This document shows, in pieces, positions 1 to 12,629 of a stretch of DNA of 64,000 nt. The notes beneath the pieces were generated by a model, which worked only from the letters and a program-made list of their open reading frames with translations, had not been told where the DNA came from and ran no database searches. Within the stretch, counting starts at the first letter, position 1. The number at the start of each line of letters is the position of its first letter. Source of the stretch: Ischnura elegans (taxonomy: Eukaryota > Arthropoda > Insecta > Odonata > Coenagrionidae); NCBI RefSeq assembly GCF_921293095.1, contig NC_060246.1, forward strand, positions 11,178,001-11,242,000, read 5' to 3'. The position numbers and the translations under genes are program-made.

Positions 1-2374
1 AGCGAGTTCTCTGATAGTCAGTCTTGGGCTGGCGCTCTCCACTTTGCCGCTGCACAACCATCAGGTCTGGGGAACTAAATTCAACGCACACACTACGAAA
101 ACGGCTGCAATCTCAAGATGACATTCAATTTATAAAGATCAACTTACGATCAGGGATGCCAACTAATAAAAATTATTGGGGGGCCCAAACCGGGAATCTT
201 GCCCCGGGAAATTTTATAAGCAGTGAGTTTTAAGTTTTTTAAGCATTTTTAGAGTCATATGATCAACATTAGAACCCTGATAACTCAAATCTCGATATCT
301 GGACACTCAGGGGAAAATCGACAAGCCTGGCACATTTTTTTGTCACACCCATAACGAATTTTTGAGGGGGATCGGGCCCCCTCAGGTCCCACGGAGCCGG
401 CGCCACTGCTTACGATTACTCAACATGTTTGACTGAGGAAGCCTCCGTGATTGACGTCTTAAAACTGGAATTTATTGCAGACATATTGGATGATGCGCCG
501 CCGGTCTTTCAAACAGCCAATACAACAATAAGTCTATCTCTTAAATGTTTATATGGAATGGCACAAAATACACGATAAAAGTCTAAAAGCTCTTTACACC
601 GATAGAAAATCCAGAAAAATTCCACGTTCAACATTAACCCAACTACTTAAAATTCTTAAAAAAGCATTGCGAATTGGTAAATTGAATAATAAATGCCGAT
701 TGAAACCACACGGAGACGCGATTAAATCTCGTACCAACCAAAACACAGGACTACCAACACGAAACAATGCCATTTCCAGAAGTACTACGAGTCTAATCCT
801 CATGACGTTTAGAGAAAACATTGCGAAAAGATCACCTCCTCAGCAAAAATATATTTTCTTAATTTTTGACGTGACTTTCACGTGATATTAAGTAGGCTTT
901 AAATTTGGAGATAAAATTAAGTTGGCACTCATAAAATATCGCGGTGACAGTTTGTACGTACAACAACAAGAGTACGATGAAATAATAGGAATAATATTAA
1001 TGACACTGACAGAGAAAATGTAAGCACTAAGGTCAACAGATGTCCTTCCGGGTGATAAGACACATATATAAGGTTCATCCCTCCGCAACATGTGAAGCAC
1101 ATTACGAGCTATAAAAGACAAAACATCAATCTCCAACAATAAAGGTCAGGATCGTGGGGAGAACTGGGGTGAGGTCATCGACGAGGCATCATTAGCATTT
1201 CTGGCCGCGAGGAGTTAATGGTAGGGAAACGCCTGGAGGTGGAGCAACCCAAAGTACCTAATGTCAATGACGTCTCGGCGGCAGTCGCAATTCGTAGGGT
1301 TGACATCATCAATTCCTTTTGCCCTCGCAACACCGATCAGAACGATTGTTTGGAAATGATCAGGATGGTGCTCCGCATCCATATACTTTTGTTAATGGGT
1401 GACATTAACTTCATTGGAATATAATTGCAAAAAAAAACAAAATCCAAACTCACAGAAAAAAATCGACACTTTTTAGCAATTCGGGAGACTGAATTCGGGA
1501 ATAGTGTCCCACAAGAATATCGAACAATTCCCTTCAATTCGCCGATTTCTATGTTAATTTTTAAACGTGCACAAAAAGTGCATCGGCAACCACGGATCGA
1601 ATAAGGAATACCCAGGAATAAAATGACTTCTAACTTTTAATGGATAATAAAAATTACGTTTTTTACTTGAATAATGCTGAGGCTCCGACCTAAAAATTCC
1701 CGGAATAATCAGGCTGAATTAACTGATGACGATTAAGGAACTAATCCATTATCTCAGCCAGCTGAACCTGATGATCATGTGTAAGTACGTTGAAACCGGG
1801 GTCGCTCACAAAAAAAAAATTATCTGGCCTCATACACAGTGTGAAATCGTCTTGGACTCCAGGAATTGACCGATTCCATTTAGTCACTCCTAAAGCCATT
1901 AGTATTAGTATTTGCTGCGATAAACACGTTTCACCGCATTCGAAAGTTCAATTTCTGTGAATTAACGAGGGTAAAAAAGCGATCAAGATACAAAGTGTTT
2001 TTTTATGCAGACCGACGAGCATGGCTTCCAAGAGATGCGGAAAGTGTTTCCGACGGTGGCTGTTTGCATTTCCTGTCCCGTAGTTTTGGCTGAATTGAGG
2101 ATCTCATTCACACCTGCGCATCATTCCTTACTTCCAGCCCGACACTTATTCATTTAAAGCGGAATTTTTAGTGTTTATTATTATTTTTTTAGTGCCATGA
2201 AAATTTTCCTTGAGCTGAAGTTGTGCTCTCCTAAGGTTTTTTTTAATGTACTATGCTATGATGTTCTAAAGCGCGGTAAGTTCTTACACAGGCAAATCTG
2301 CGGAGTAAATGACGTGGATTTTCATCCACGGCCAAACGTGAAGTAGTCTGCACAAAATATCACTCTGATAAAGA
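1..2374. other. Intergenic stretch, no gene recognised
   Basis: I see no coding region with recognisable domain content here; the small ORFs are no longer than chance predicts and lack splice context. A sequence ending in CGCCACTG near 408 resembles the terminal inverted repeat of the hAT-type MITEs found elsewhere in the window, so a truncated MITE may end there, but I could not find its partner end or a duplicated target site. Confidence 0.5.
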
Positions 2375-2382
2375 TATACCAA

Positions 2383-2980
2383 CATAGGCGGATCTAGGAG
2401 GGGGGGAGGCACGGGGGCACGTGCCACCCCCCCCAGACCCTTAAAAATATGCAAGATTTTTAATACGGTCCCATTATCATCTAATTTTCTTTTTCTTTAC
2501 AGGTACTGGGTGACATTTACATGTAATTTATTGTATTCTAACCACGATTGCTAGGTTTACATTAGCTCTCTAAGTAGGTTTTTGCAGGTTTTTCACGCCC
2601 CCTTCTTGGGTGGGCATTTTCGTACTGTGGGTTTCTTCCAATAAGGACGACAGTCAATATCCTTAGGTTTATCCCACGTTCACTAACATCTTTTTACACT
2701 TGGTCAATGGTAACTTTGTTAACTTATAATTTTATTTGTTGATTGAAAATGGAACTTCTATTTCTTTTTATGTACTTTCTCTGCATGTAATTTCATGCGC
2801 AACTTGACAATGTATTTAACTGCATATATTTCATGTTTGACGAGGTGTTAGATGGAAGATGGGACTTTCTAGTCCCAATCTCATCCAATAAAGACGTTTT
2901 ATTATTATTATGATTGCATTCATTTTGTGTTATGAGGTATCCTTGTGCCCCCCCAGAAAGAAATCCTGGATCCGCCCCTG
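2383..2980. mobile_element. hAT-type MITE with 8-bp target-site duplication
   Basis: The ends are inverted repeats: CATAGGCGGATCTAGG on the left and CCTGGATCCGCCCCTG on the right. The element is flanked by tataccaa (2375-2382) and tataccag (2981-2988), an 8-bp duplication with one mismatch, as hAT transposases leave. It holds poly-G and poly-C runs near both ends and no transposase reading frame, so it is non-autonomous. A shorter relative with the same ends lies at 16309-16506. Confidence 0.85.
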
Positions 2981-2988
2981 TATACCAG

Positions 2989-4067
2989 CGTGAATTTCAG
3001 TCGCAACAGGAGCTCCACGGGCATGCAGTATCCACGTCGTCGTCGAGTATCGCAGCAGCAGCATGCAAAGGTGTGACCGTCTGACTCACGAAAGAAACAT
3101 GTGCACGACTCCCGCCCACCTCCCCGCTTTCACTTTCTCGATTATGAAAAGTCGCGAACTACGCGAGAACAAAGCAATGCATTTAAAACATTCGTTGAAA
3201 TATAAGTTTCACACATAGATTGGATCCGGAAGGCATCCCGAAGGTGCATTGCGCGCCGATAGAGAGACAGGAAATTGGATTGATTGGGAGGGAAAGATTT
3301 CCTGGAAATTATCACCTCAGCCCTTGTTTCAAAAAGCGTTATTTCAACCAACTAAAATTTGGTTATGGATGTTGATCGCTGATTTTTTTCACGGTATTTG
3401 TCCTACCACACGAATATTTTATAGGCACCATTGACGCCTTTTAAACTGCTCTACGTGAAACCATAGAGTAAGTATATCCGCATATACTTACTCTATGGTT
3501 TCACGTACTTATGATACGTTTAAGTATATTTTTTATACTTTCTCTATGGTTTCACTAACACCATATAGATATTCTTATATACTTATGGTGAAAACCAGCC
3601 ATTTTTTATATTATTTTATCATTTATTCTTTCAGTGGGAGTAATAGATGGAAGATTGTCCAAGTCCTTTTCACCTCGCGATTTTCTGGCTGCCGAAAAAC
3701 TTCCGAAAGTTCCGAAGTAAGATATCCCAAATCTCCGCGGTATTTAAATTAGCTAATACACGAACTGTAACGTCGTGCCTCGTCCGACTCCATTTTTATT
3801 TATTTCATGTGCGTTTATTTATTAAACTTCGTTCGTTATTTGGGTTTTTGATTTTATTAATTTCCATGTTAGGCCGATTTGTAAGATTTTTTTATCGTTT
3901 GTTTAAAAGAAATCTGCTATGTTATGTTGATTAAAAGAATGAGATTGTTGGAAAGAAAGCTTAAGAGAGAAGACGTGTAAAGAAGAGGGGCAAAACTAAA
4001 TTGAGGTTTCAAGGAAGTTTATATTACTTGAGGGATGCCGACGTCACAATTAGTACACGAGAATAAG
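2989..4067. other. Intergenic stretch holding a hairpin palindrome
   Basis: No gene is recognised. The notable structure is the palindrome at 3453-3506, listed separately, followed by AT-rich sequence with degenerate partial copies of the same arm (3520-3600). Confidence 0.5.
3453..3506. repeat. Perfect 25-bp-arm palindrome with 4-bp loop
   Basis: The arm at 3453-3477 begins ACGTGAAACCATAGAG and is exactly reverse-complementary to 3482-3506; the loop is CCGC. Imperfect copies of the arm core (TCTCTATGGTTTCAC) recur just downstream, around 3541-3556. It may be a small foldback element or the tip of a decayed MITE; no protein or known RNA is suggested. Confidence 0.85.
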
Positions 4068-4490
4068 TCAAAAATTGTGAGATGGGTTTGACGCAGCTCT
4101 CCATTCCGCTCTTTTAACTGCTAGCTTTTTCATGGTGACGTATTCCCTATTTATTACATCGTCAGTGACATGTCCTATGTTACCCTTGCCCTCGTTCCCT
4201 TCCATCTCTCCTTAGACGACCAGACAATCACGTCTCATTATGTGGCCGAGTAAGTAGTCCCGTATTCTTCTTGGAAATAACTTCCCATAATAAGATAAAT
4301 TATAAGAGGTATAGGCGTGCCAAGCAAGATGACCGAACACTCTCTTTCCATACGTCATATTCAACGAGCACTTTACAGAGAGACATCTAGGAAGTAAAAT
4401 TTCATTTCGATGAGAAGCACGCAATAAAGCATTATTGCGGAGACTGCAATGTGTTCCAGATTTTATCTCCATCAATTTAAAAGGCTTCAA
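4068..4490 (-). pseudogene. Non-LTR retrotransposon (RTE-like LINE) 3' ORF relic
   Basis: The minus-strand frame from 4490 to 4068, read through one in-frame stop near 4214, ends in a pattern typical of the C-terminal tail of RTE-like LINE reverse transcriptases. It reads LLGHIMRRDCL, then GEMEGNEGKGN, then a stretch containing REYVTMKKLAVKRAEWRA, which matches the family layout GHxxRxD, EGKxEGxRGRGR, and a final AxDRxxWR. The upstream part is poorly conserved. An internal stop and loss of the upstream domains show it is dead. Family placement rests on motif order, not on a search. Confidence 0.65.
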
Positions 4491-5867
4491 AGACTGCGTT
4501 CTATAACAGGCAAGACGACTTTCAAAAATAAGGCAATATGAAATCCGACTTGGGATTCTACAAGATTAAAATCTGCGTTCAAAAGGAAGTTGAGATTATT
4601 TTTGTTGTTAAATCAGAATAATATAATCACGACATGCTATAGAAAATATTATGCATACGGGATCGAACGAAATAATAGTCTGCTAGATTCATGGATTTTT
4701 TCAATAATACCATTTAAAAACGTGTCCTGCGTTAAAATCTGTGACGTGGCTAGCGTGTAAACGCAGGTTCCCAAAGAAAGCGCGGTGATGCCACAAATAT
4801 CTCCAAGGAAATATTTCATTCTTGGCCGCAGATACCCCTCCTCAGAAGAGAAGAGAGATCAGCTCATGAGCAAGCAGCAAAACGCGAGAATACGTTGACT
4901 CGCAAACATTGATGTCATCGACGGTTGGGGACATCGACTCCCACGCTCAACAATCGTCTCCAAGTCAACTAGTGTTCCGCGGGTCGACTTTATCATGCAA
5001 GTGAACGTGTTTCTGCGCACTTCCTAATACGGAAATAAAACGAATTGAACGACTATAAGCAGAGTCCACAAAATAACAGGAAAAAAGTAAAGTAAATTGC
5101 CATTCTGGTGCGAGGAAATGGAATGAATAACCAGAAGATGTGCGATATAAGACTCGGAAAATACGTACACAGTATGCGCTAGGCAAAGATTACTCAAACC
5201 AAGTCGCAGTGCGCACGCAAACCAAGGAAATTTACTTGATGACATGGAAGATATAATTTTTACCTCGCACTGGTACCTGTACAATGCAACTGATATAACG
5301 ACAGAAAAGAGAATTACACGAAATTACCAGAGTGAAGCACTCTTCGAACACCACGCTGACAACACGAAAGCAAATCGGATGACTAACCCAATAATTTCCA
5401 AGGCGAACAACCTATTTTTTTTAATTATTCCTCCTCTAAGAAAACTTCACAATTTCCTCATTCATGCCGTGAATTCTGAACGTAGAGTTGACCCACGTTC
5501 CAGCGGCAGTTCTAATACATTTAACTGAGAGTTATTTTCGGGAGATTTATACGGTAAATTGGGCCCGAAATTGATAGTAAACCGTCGATAATAATTTAAA
5601 TTCCATGAGGAATAGTTTTCATTAGTTTTACAAAGTTTCACGGACGGTATTTAATGCGCTGTACATATTGTCCCCCAGCTGAATGAAAAACAGAACACAA
5701 AGGTTTCTGGGTTTTCGGAAAGGAAAAAAAACATCGAAAACTACATCTTGATGGCCAATCGCTTACTTAAAGAGCTTTAGGTCCATATAGCAATGTTTTC
5801 CATTACACATTATTCTACCAGGTCCAAGGAAAATGGCATTGTATAAAAAAGATCATTATTATTGAGC
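4491..5867. other. Intergenic stretch, no gene recognised
   Basis: AT-rich sequence with only short overlapping ORFs on both strands and no domain I recognise. No clear repeat boundaries were seen. Confidence 0.45.
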
Positions 5868-6095
5868 TGACATGTCAAGCGAGGATTAAATCCGCCTTCG
5901 TGGCGGCGGGGAAAAGTCCTCGCCTGCCAAACCGTAGGTCGCGGATTCGAGTCCCGCCTGCGTAGGTTGCCCCTATCCAGGGCATGGGCGTTCATGATCG
6001 TCCTACGCTGTTGTTCGTTAGATTCCCCCGCTGTAAAAGCCTTTGAAAAATGCGTTGCTTTCGTGGCGGTGAAGATAAATAAAAAGACTAAAAGT
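5868..6095 (+). mobile_element. tRNA-derived SINE
   Basis: An internal RNA polymerase III promoter can be read. A box-A-like sequence (TGGCGGCGGGG) lies near 5899 and a box B (GGATTCGAGTCCC) near 5943-5955, followed by a non-tRNA body and an A-rich tail (around 6076-6092). The tRNA-like part does not fold as an intact tRNA gene and continues into unrelated sequence, so it is called a SINE rather than a tRNA. Confidence 0.6.
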
Positions 6096-6149
6096 TGTAT
6101 CAAATGACTCAGTGCTCCTCGGTCACCGTCGTCAAGATAATTTACGAGG

Positions 6150-6590
6150 ACGAAAGAATGTCACAACAAAAGTGGTATACAGCTACGTGATACACGACTT
6201 GTTGTACATAGCGGAAACTTGGATGGCTGATGAAACATCAATAAAAAGACTGGAAGCAACTGAAATGTGGTTATGAAGACAGCTTCTCAAAATTTCATGG
6301 ATCAAGAGAGATTCAAACACTGAGGTTCTGCTGAGAGCCGGCCTCGATATCTCTGTAAGGAAGTTCATTGAGAGGAAGGATAATCTCATACCTTGGCCAC
6401 ATTATACTAAGAGGAAAAAGTCTGATCTTGGAAGGGAGAGTTGAAGGAAAGCGCACAGGAGGGAGAAGAGAATGTTCATGGGCACAAAACATCGGAGATT
6501 GGACGGTAATTAGAGATACTGGGGACCTATTTATTTCAAGGGGCGAGAGAGCGATACCCGAGCAGCCAACGAACTGAATACTTTTCTCCA
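6150..6590 (+). pseudogene. Non-LTR retrotransposon (RTE-like LINE) reverse transcriptase tail, degenerate
   Basis: Two plus-strand frames together cover the C-terminal part of an RTE-type reverse transcriptase. The first includes LLYIAETWMADETSIKRLEA followed, after a stop, by LLKISWIKRDSNTEVLLRA. The second (6368-6574) has SYLGHIILRGKSLILEGRVE, GKRTGGRREC, and NIGDWTVIRDTGDLF. These correspond to the family pattern LLYGsEtWt, IlrisWtdrvrNeeVL, YLGHilR, EGKreGkRgrGRrr and Wt.irdtg.LF. Stop codons and a frame change make it a relic. It lacks the N-terminal endonuclease and the catalytic YADD region, so it is a 5'-truncated copy. Confidence 0.8.
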
Positions 6591-6599
6591 TCAAGAAGA

Positions 6600-7280
6600 A
6601 GAATTAATTTATTAGTTTACACCATGGAAACTCGTGGTAGAGTTTACATTAGAGCAATATTTGCCACACGGACGAATTCCGACAACGGCTTCAACTAATG
6701 TGCACGCCATATGACAGGAGTCGGTTCAATGATGCAATTATTTATCCAACTGCAGCCACCTTCGTGCTTTGGACTTTATTTACTTTAGCACTCAAAATCA
6801 TGATTATAACTAGCGATAATTGGCCATTAAAACTCTTCATTAAAAAATGTTTTCCAGATAAAATGCACAAGAGGAAATGAATATTAAAATTGAATGAAAG
6901 CGTGGAAGGAAAAATACCGACTCGACAACACTAACCCACAAGCAGACAATTTATCGAAAAAAAAACATCGCTTAAATTCCTCGAAATGCACTCATCCATG
7001 GAAGGACGCATTCTATCGCGATGACTCACATCAGCCAGGATTCCACAGAATCAGAGTTTCGCTGGAACTGATTACCAATACGCTCGGATGCTAAACATAA
7101 TTTTCCTTATTTGCTCCATTCACACAGACAGCCGTCTCATTCCTTGCACATACTTTCACAGTCTATTATTTTCACCATACACGACCAAAGGCGGCTGTTC
7201 TCTGACATTCCGAACAAGTGCTGATATTTGGGAGTGAGATTTCTGGGGACATGGGATCTTGACCCTGTAACTTAGCCATT
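6600..7280. other. Intergenic stretch, no gene recognised
   Basis: Nothing supported beyond chance ORFs; it separates the LINE relic from the MITE at 7286. Confidence 0.45.
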
Positions 7281-7285
7281 CCTAA

Positions 7286-7514
7286 AGGCTTGTTTACACG
7301 ATACATTAACACGTACGAGTTAATGTACGTTTGCGTGAATGATTTTTGTGGACCGGAACATGTACGAATGCATGAACCAAATCAGAACCGGTTCTATTTT
7401 CTGTGCATGCATTTGCACAAGTTGGGTTGTTAAACGGCGCATTTGGCGTTCATTCTCGCGTTCATACATTTAGACATTAACCCGTATGTGTTAATGTACC
7501 GTGTAAACAGGCCT
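7286..7514. mobile_element. PIF/Harbinger-type MITE with TAA duplication
   Basis: The 229-bp element has long inverted ends: AGGCTTGTTTACACGATACA on the left, and the reverse complement AGGCCTGTTTACACGGTACA on the right. It is flanked by TAA at 7283-7285 and 7515-7517, the 3-bp TWA-type site used by PIF/Harbinger transposases. The AGGC start is shared with the autonomous Harbinger at 25543-28487. No ORF is present. Confidence 0.8.
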
Positions 7515-7519
7515 TAAGG

Positions 7520-9530
7520 GCTAATTTTCGATATTTGATTGCACAAGTGACATTATTTTCGAAATCTCACTCTCAAAATAAAATCCACGTATCCCAGGCT
7601 CTGGATATAATCGTGAGTTGGTAATTTTCGATAGCAGACTGTAAACAATCCAAGATTACATATTGCTGTCCAGTCCTGAAAATCAGATCATGAGCGCGGG
7701 GAGAGCGGCTTCCAATTCAACGCTTTCTTAATAGAGCCTAACATGGAGCTGTTTCACATCGAAAGGCCGAGAGAAATCAGGTAAAGGACATAAAAGCTTT
7801 CGCGTGTATCTTTCAGACGCACAGCAGTGAGATGAAAAACCGCAATGGTATCTCAAAAACAGACACACTTATTCTGTCCTTGCGAAACATATGGAATGTT
7901 TGGATCTGCCTGCACAAGGCATGCCAAACGAGAGAGAGGGGGCATGGTACGTGTCCAACGGCATAACGGTGCCTCGCGATGGGATGGATTTATAAGAGGA
8001 GGTCGCAGATGAGCCAACCTCCCAGAGTCAACGGCGTTTGGATGTTTTTATCAATCGGTTACGTGAGGGCCTCCTCTTCCTTCTTGGCCCCCCCCCTCCC
8101 TCTGTACATGGTGAATTTTCCGCCGCACCCACCTGACGCACGCGAGGCAAGAGGGGGGGGGGGAGGGGAAGTGTATGTGGGCGGAAGAGGGGGGAGGGGA
8201 GGAGGGGAGGAGAGAGAGAGAGTGAGAGAGTGAAGTGAGAGTCATTGGGAGAGGACCGCTACGTCGCCCTCCCGATTGTTGCCTCCCCCAACCCCACCCC
8301 ACCTCCGTCGACTGAGGAATCTCTACAGTGTGGAAGGATAGGAATGAGCGAACACTCGCTTCTTCCGCGCAGGTAGATAAAAAGCCCAGGAGATGTTTAA
8401 ATAAATGTTTCATGATGCTATCTAATGTGCAAACACTAAAGTGTATAAAAAGTATGTAGAAAAATATACAAAATGATGAAATTTCGAAAAGCAAAAATAA
8501 GAAATAAAAACGTAAATAAATGAAAATGTTATACATTACAAATAAAAAAATAAATAACTACCGTTAAATATCTGATTTTTGTTTGCGTGCAAAAAATTAC
8601 CGTTTTTCTAATGGCGGTCGAAATTGTTAATTTTAAGTTTCTGCTAACACAAGCATAGCCCTACACTCACAGCACAGACAAATGCGCACAATAATAATTA
8701 AATTGTTCACTATGGATGGTTGGGGTGAACACAGTTTACCGGCCTACGCTGCAACGCGCACACGAAGCGACAAACAAGATATAGTGCTGTGAAAGTGAAT
8801 GACTAAAGACTATTTATTTATCTAGTTCTGCATTTAAATTCAGTACATTCAACTAATTCTAATAATAAGTAATAAATTTTATACACTGTCACTATCGACA
8901 TAGTTTATACTTGGAATGTTGATATTCTACATAGTTTATTGTACCGTGGTAGCCTGACGGTGGTTTCACGGGTTTCCCGCCGTCTTTAGGGTGAATGCCG
9001 GACCGATTCCACTCCCGTCCCAGTGTTCAACCCCAGTTACGTGGATGAAGCGACAGCCTAAACATCTACACGAAGAAATATTTCGTCAATATTTATTTTG
9101 TTGAAGCGTAATGTATTATTTGTAACTGTTATCCGCGGAAATAACCTCAGTTAAACTGAACTGAACACGCCACCCTACGAAAATGAAGAAAAAATAAATG
9201 AAGTAATACGAATTCGTTCATTAAATAACGTGCGGCTTGCAGGGATACTCTTTCATACATAATGACATTTTAATGAATTTTTAATATAAAATAACAGGGG
9301 GAGAACGTGTGGGAGGGGGTCATGCACTCCCCACTCCCCCCCGAAATGAGGATCTACGTTCGCCACTGCTTCTGCGTATGCGGCCCTTCGATTATATAAG
9401 AAAATTTATATTATTTAAAAATAATACGACCCCCTAAACGCCTAAACCCTGAGGCAGTTGGTCCCAAAATCAACCGAATCACTCTCGTCGCACTGTTAAC
9501 ATTTTCATCGGAGCACCACATCCATGACGG
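7520..9530. other. Intergenic stretch with purine-rich low-complexity DNA
   Basis: No gene is recognised. Around 8143-8236 there is a G-rich and (GA)n tract. Near 9300-9370 there is a G/C-homopolymer-rich segment ending in CGCCACTG, which looks like one end of a hAT MITE, but a partner end was not found. The long minus-strand ORF through 8051-8536 is a by-product of the purine-rich tract. Confidence 0.45.
8143..8236. repeat. G-rich / (GA)n low-complexity tract
   Basis: The plus strand carries poly-G runs followed by GGAGG repeats and a short (GA)n microsatellite. Such purine-pyrimidine strand asymmetry creates long spurious open frames on both strands. Confidence 0.85.
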
Positions 9531-9532
9531 CT

Positions 9533-10114
9533 TTAATTCTGGCCATTGTTAGCGGTCGCCAACCCAATTATAATAGCGAAAAGACTAACGAATCCCGCAA
9601 CGATTGCTGTATTAAATCCCTCAGTATAGGTAAATATAATAAGCTGTACAGTGTACATAGCTAACCCAAACGAAGAAAAAATAGGAAGTTTGAGGTTGGA
9701 CATGCGCGGCACGACGCGACGTATGAAGGGTGTGATGCTAGAGGTCCATGGCAAACTCTTCGTAAAAATTTGGTAGTTATAGGACCAATACATATTTATC
9801 CCAAGCAACACATCTCCTATATAAACAATCGAAGATGAAATCCTCAAACGCAAGTCACCACCTTCCCGCGACCAACGATTGACAGGGAAGAATGGTTGTT
9901 GACATACCTCGTCAACAGCAATATCTTGAATTGAAACAGTGAGTTTGTGAGCCACGATAAGCGTAGCATAACTACATTTTAATATATTTTTAAGGATAGT
10001 ATTCAAGTGAATTACAGGTAACATGGAGCGTGGAAAAATATTGTATTTTTGTTCTTTTTTAATTTCCACAAACACTTTAATGAAAGAATGACTATTTTCG
10101 CCCCATAGTGGCAT
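9533..10114 (-). CDS. Unidentified 193-codon intronless ORF, possible membrane protein
   Basis: This is one of the longest uninterrupted frames in the window. It starts with MPLWGENS and ends with LATANNGQN. The C-terminal 60 residues contain two hydrophobic stretches (around residues 148-160, LAMYTVQLIIFTY, and 167-186, TAIVAGFVSLFAIIIGLA), which could be membrane segments. The N-terminal half is mixed, with no signal peptide. I do not recognise a family or domain. An ORF of this length can arise by chance in a window this size, and no splice sites, promoter or poly(A) signal decide the matter. It may be a real small gene, an exon, a remnant of a mobile element, or chance. Confidence 0.3.
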   Translation of the reverse strand: MPLWGENSHSFIKVFVEIKKEQKYNIFPRSMLPVIHLNTILKNILKCSYATLIVAHKLTVSIQDIAVDEVCQQPFFPVNRWSREGGDLRLRISSSIVYIGDVLLGINMYWSYNYQIFTKSLPWTSSITPFIRRVVPRMSNLKLPIFSSFGLAMYTVQLIIFTYTEGFNTAIVAGFVSLFAIIIGLATANNGQN

Positions 10115-11464
10115 TATTTATGCGAAATATAAAAAGCTATCAGTCACTATCCTACCTGCATTAATATCGACATTTTTCGCGTGGTTTCAATCTTGCCCTC
10201 GGCTTCTGCGTAGCCACCTTTCGGGCTCTATTGTGAGTGGGCGTGTAGGGATCCGATGTTCCTCTCCCCCCCTACCCTACCCCCGCTCGCCGCCCCGGGT
10301 AGACAGCCAGGGGCCGGGGACCCATAGTAATGGCGAAGGAGGAGCGTGTGCCCTGCAAATCAACACTCGGCGAAACGCGTGTCTCCAAAGAGATGGACAC
10401 GGCTGTGAATAAAAGATGCGCTGCTGTTGTTTTGGCGGGCGCTGGATCAGATGAGCGCACGACGACCGCATGCCAAATCAACGAGGTGCTTTTTCGAGGC
10501 GATTTTTCGCGCTGCAGCAGTTATTTGCACAGCCGTAAGGGAGCAACGGATTTCGGGGGGTGGGTCAGCTAGGAAACACCTCGATTACTCCACGAGATAT
10601 GTCAGTTGGAGGGTGGGCGGAGGTTTGCTAGATCCTTTTAAGAGTAATTTCGGAATAATCCCAATTGCTCTATAAGTGGGCCAGCTCTCGCATACGATCA
10701 AGGTATGACACCATTGGCAGGTGTAATATGTGGAATGCAATGTTGTATAATAAAGGTAATACAGTGGAAATGCAACATTTCATGTTACACGTATTTTTCT
10801 CGAAAGATTCCGGCAAACAGTATCAGAGAGGATAGTCAGCTAAATAATTCACCATTGCCTATCGGCATCACAAACCCCAAAGCACCCACGTCTCTGAGTG
10901 AGAAAAGCCCCTGTCCCGATTGAGCCCTGACGCTGAAAAGACTCGGTCAAGACGATTAAATCGAATAAGCAATGACAGAAGTTAAATACGGTAATAAAAA
11001 GGAATTATATGGCTGGGGGAAACAAAATCATATTTTCCGTTCTCACGACTCATTTAGAATACCTAGGGTTCTCCCCACCCCCTTCCCCACAGGGTAATGA
11101 GACGCAGCTTCTTGTTGGAGGACTCAGCGAGACCTTCGCGAACATGGCTCGGCGCCCGACGCGAAAGCATTCCGTGAAAATTGCAGTTTCACCTCAGCGA
11201 GATCGTTTTGAAAAATCCCTTCCCCACGCAAATGGCTCGCCTTCAGCCGAAAGAAGTAAATCCAGAAATTTGTCTCGAAATCTGTTAAGGGGGGGGGGGG
11301 AGGGATTGTTAAGACCATTTGAGGAGGCGCTGCTCGCGTAGGACGGGAATGTCGCACAGCGAGAAAGAAAGGACATCTCCTGGAGTGAAAAGGTCGCGGG
11401 AAGAGGAGGAAGGGTCATGCCTTCGCCAAAGTGGACGCGGGGCTAGAAGAGACGACCTCGCTGC

Positions 11465-11625
11465 ACACACGCCTTCCCTTGCCAGGGGGAAAAAATCACC
11501 TCGACCGGGAATCGAACCATAACTCCTTTAAAGGGGACCTTGAGGAATCTGGATGGCTTGGTGGTGTTGGCAGTGGCCTGCAAATGCCAGAGGTCCCCGA
11601 GTCCATGGGAAAGCGAATTTCACCG
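11465..11625 (-). mobile_element. Possible SINE fragment with box-B-like sequence
   Basis: On the minus strand a box-B-like GGTTCGATTCCCGG is read near 11504-11517. On the plus strand TGGCTTGGTGGTGTTGG (about 11554) and GGTCCCCGAGTCC (about 11592) also resemble tRNA promoter boxes. The pieces do not form one clean unit, so this is a tentative call of SINE debris. Confidence 0.3.
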
Positions 11626-12629
11626 CCCTTCAGAGTAAATGTAAACAAGAGAGAATCTTGGCTTCTGTACGTGCGAGCAAGACTGAAATGGTAAAATTCC
11701 AGATCTTGCGATTCAAGGCGAGTTTGATGGACTGATTCGGACGATGGCGTTTGTTTACATGTTGTTTAGTTAGATAAAAATGCCATTTCCTTAAAATGTA
11801 TAACCGCGGAAGACAGAGAGGTATCAGTTTTTTTGTGAAATCTATTTACAATTATTTAATAAGTATTATATTCTTTTCCTATTATAACGGAGTAAAATGA
11901 GTATACAGAAGTTACAGGAATGTCACCATATTTTGGTATCCGCGCTAATACGTACTTAGACCTCTATTGGTTGTGTTTAACTTGGGTTCAGACGGCAGGT
12001 TTGAATGACATTAAATATATTCCCTTATATTTCGTTTCAATTGACTTCGCTATGATTCCGGCTCTTGATATCAGCTTAACGCGCAGGAGAAAAACAAAAC
12101 ATTTGAATAAAAATTTGTACACAAATATTGTCACTATCTGATAGAATCCATAAAATTTCTCCTACTTCGAGAGCTGACGAGAATGACTGAGTTCTCAGCC
12201 CCCAAGTCGCTGGAAATGAACTGTAGAACTTTCTTCACTCAACGCCAATGTGAACTCATACCTCCTGCCGAGCGTTCGGTAAATATGATCACTTTTCACG
12301 AAAATGTTGTCACCTCCTCCTGGTCCGGTATGAGTGATCATGCAGGGGATTAAGAAAACAGAACATATGGTTCCGGGAGGAAATGTGGGCGCAGGAAAAG
12401 GCCTCAAGGACCGCCGCCCCCGCGGGTGCACGCCAACTCCTCGAGATTCATACGCCGCTCCTACGCGACCATCTTGCTTCGCTCTCGGGAATTTAAACGC
12501 CTGCGGTGGTTGCCCTTGGGAGGAAACGGGGACGACAATGCTGCACGCTGAACATACGAAAAGCGAAGACAATACGAGGTCAGAAAATGAAACACTGCGA
12601 TGCGAATTTCAACACGACCCTGGCTCCAA

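Noticed and set aside
5900-5960. A functional tRNA gene
   Set aside because: Box A and box B are recognisable but the acceptor and anticodon stems do not close and the sequence continues as a SINE body with A-rich tail.
8051-8536. 161-codon minus-strand ORF
   Set aside because: It runs through the G-rich/(GA)n tract, and its Ser/Pro-rich and Phe/Leu-rich halves reflect low complexity, not a protein family.
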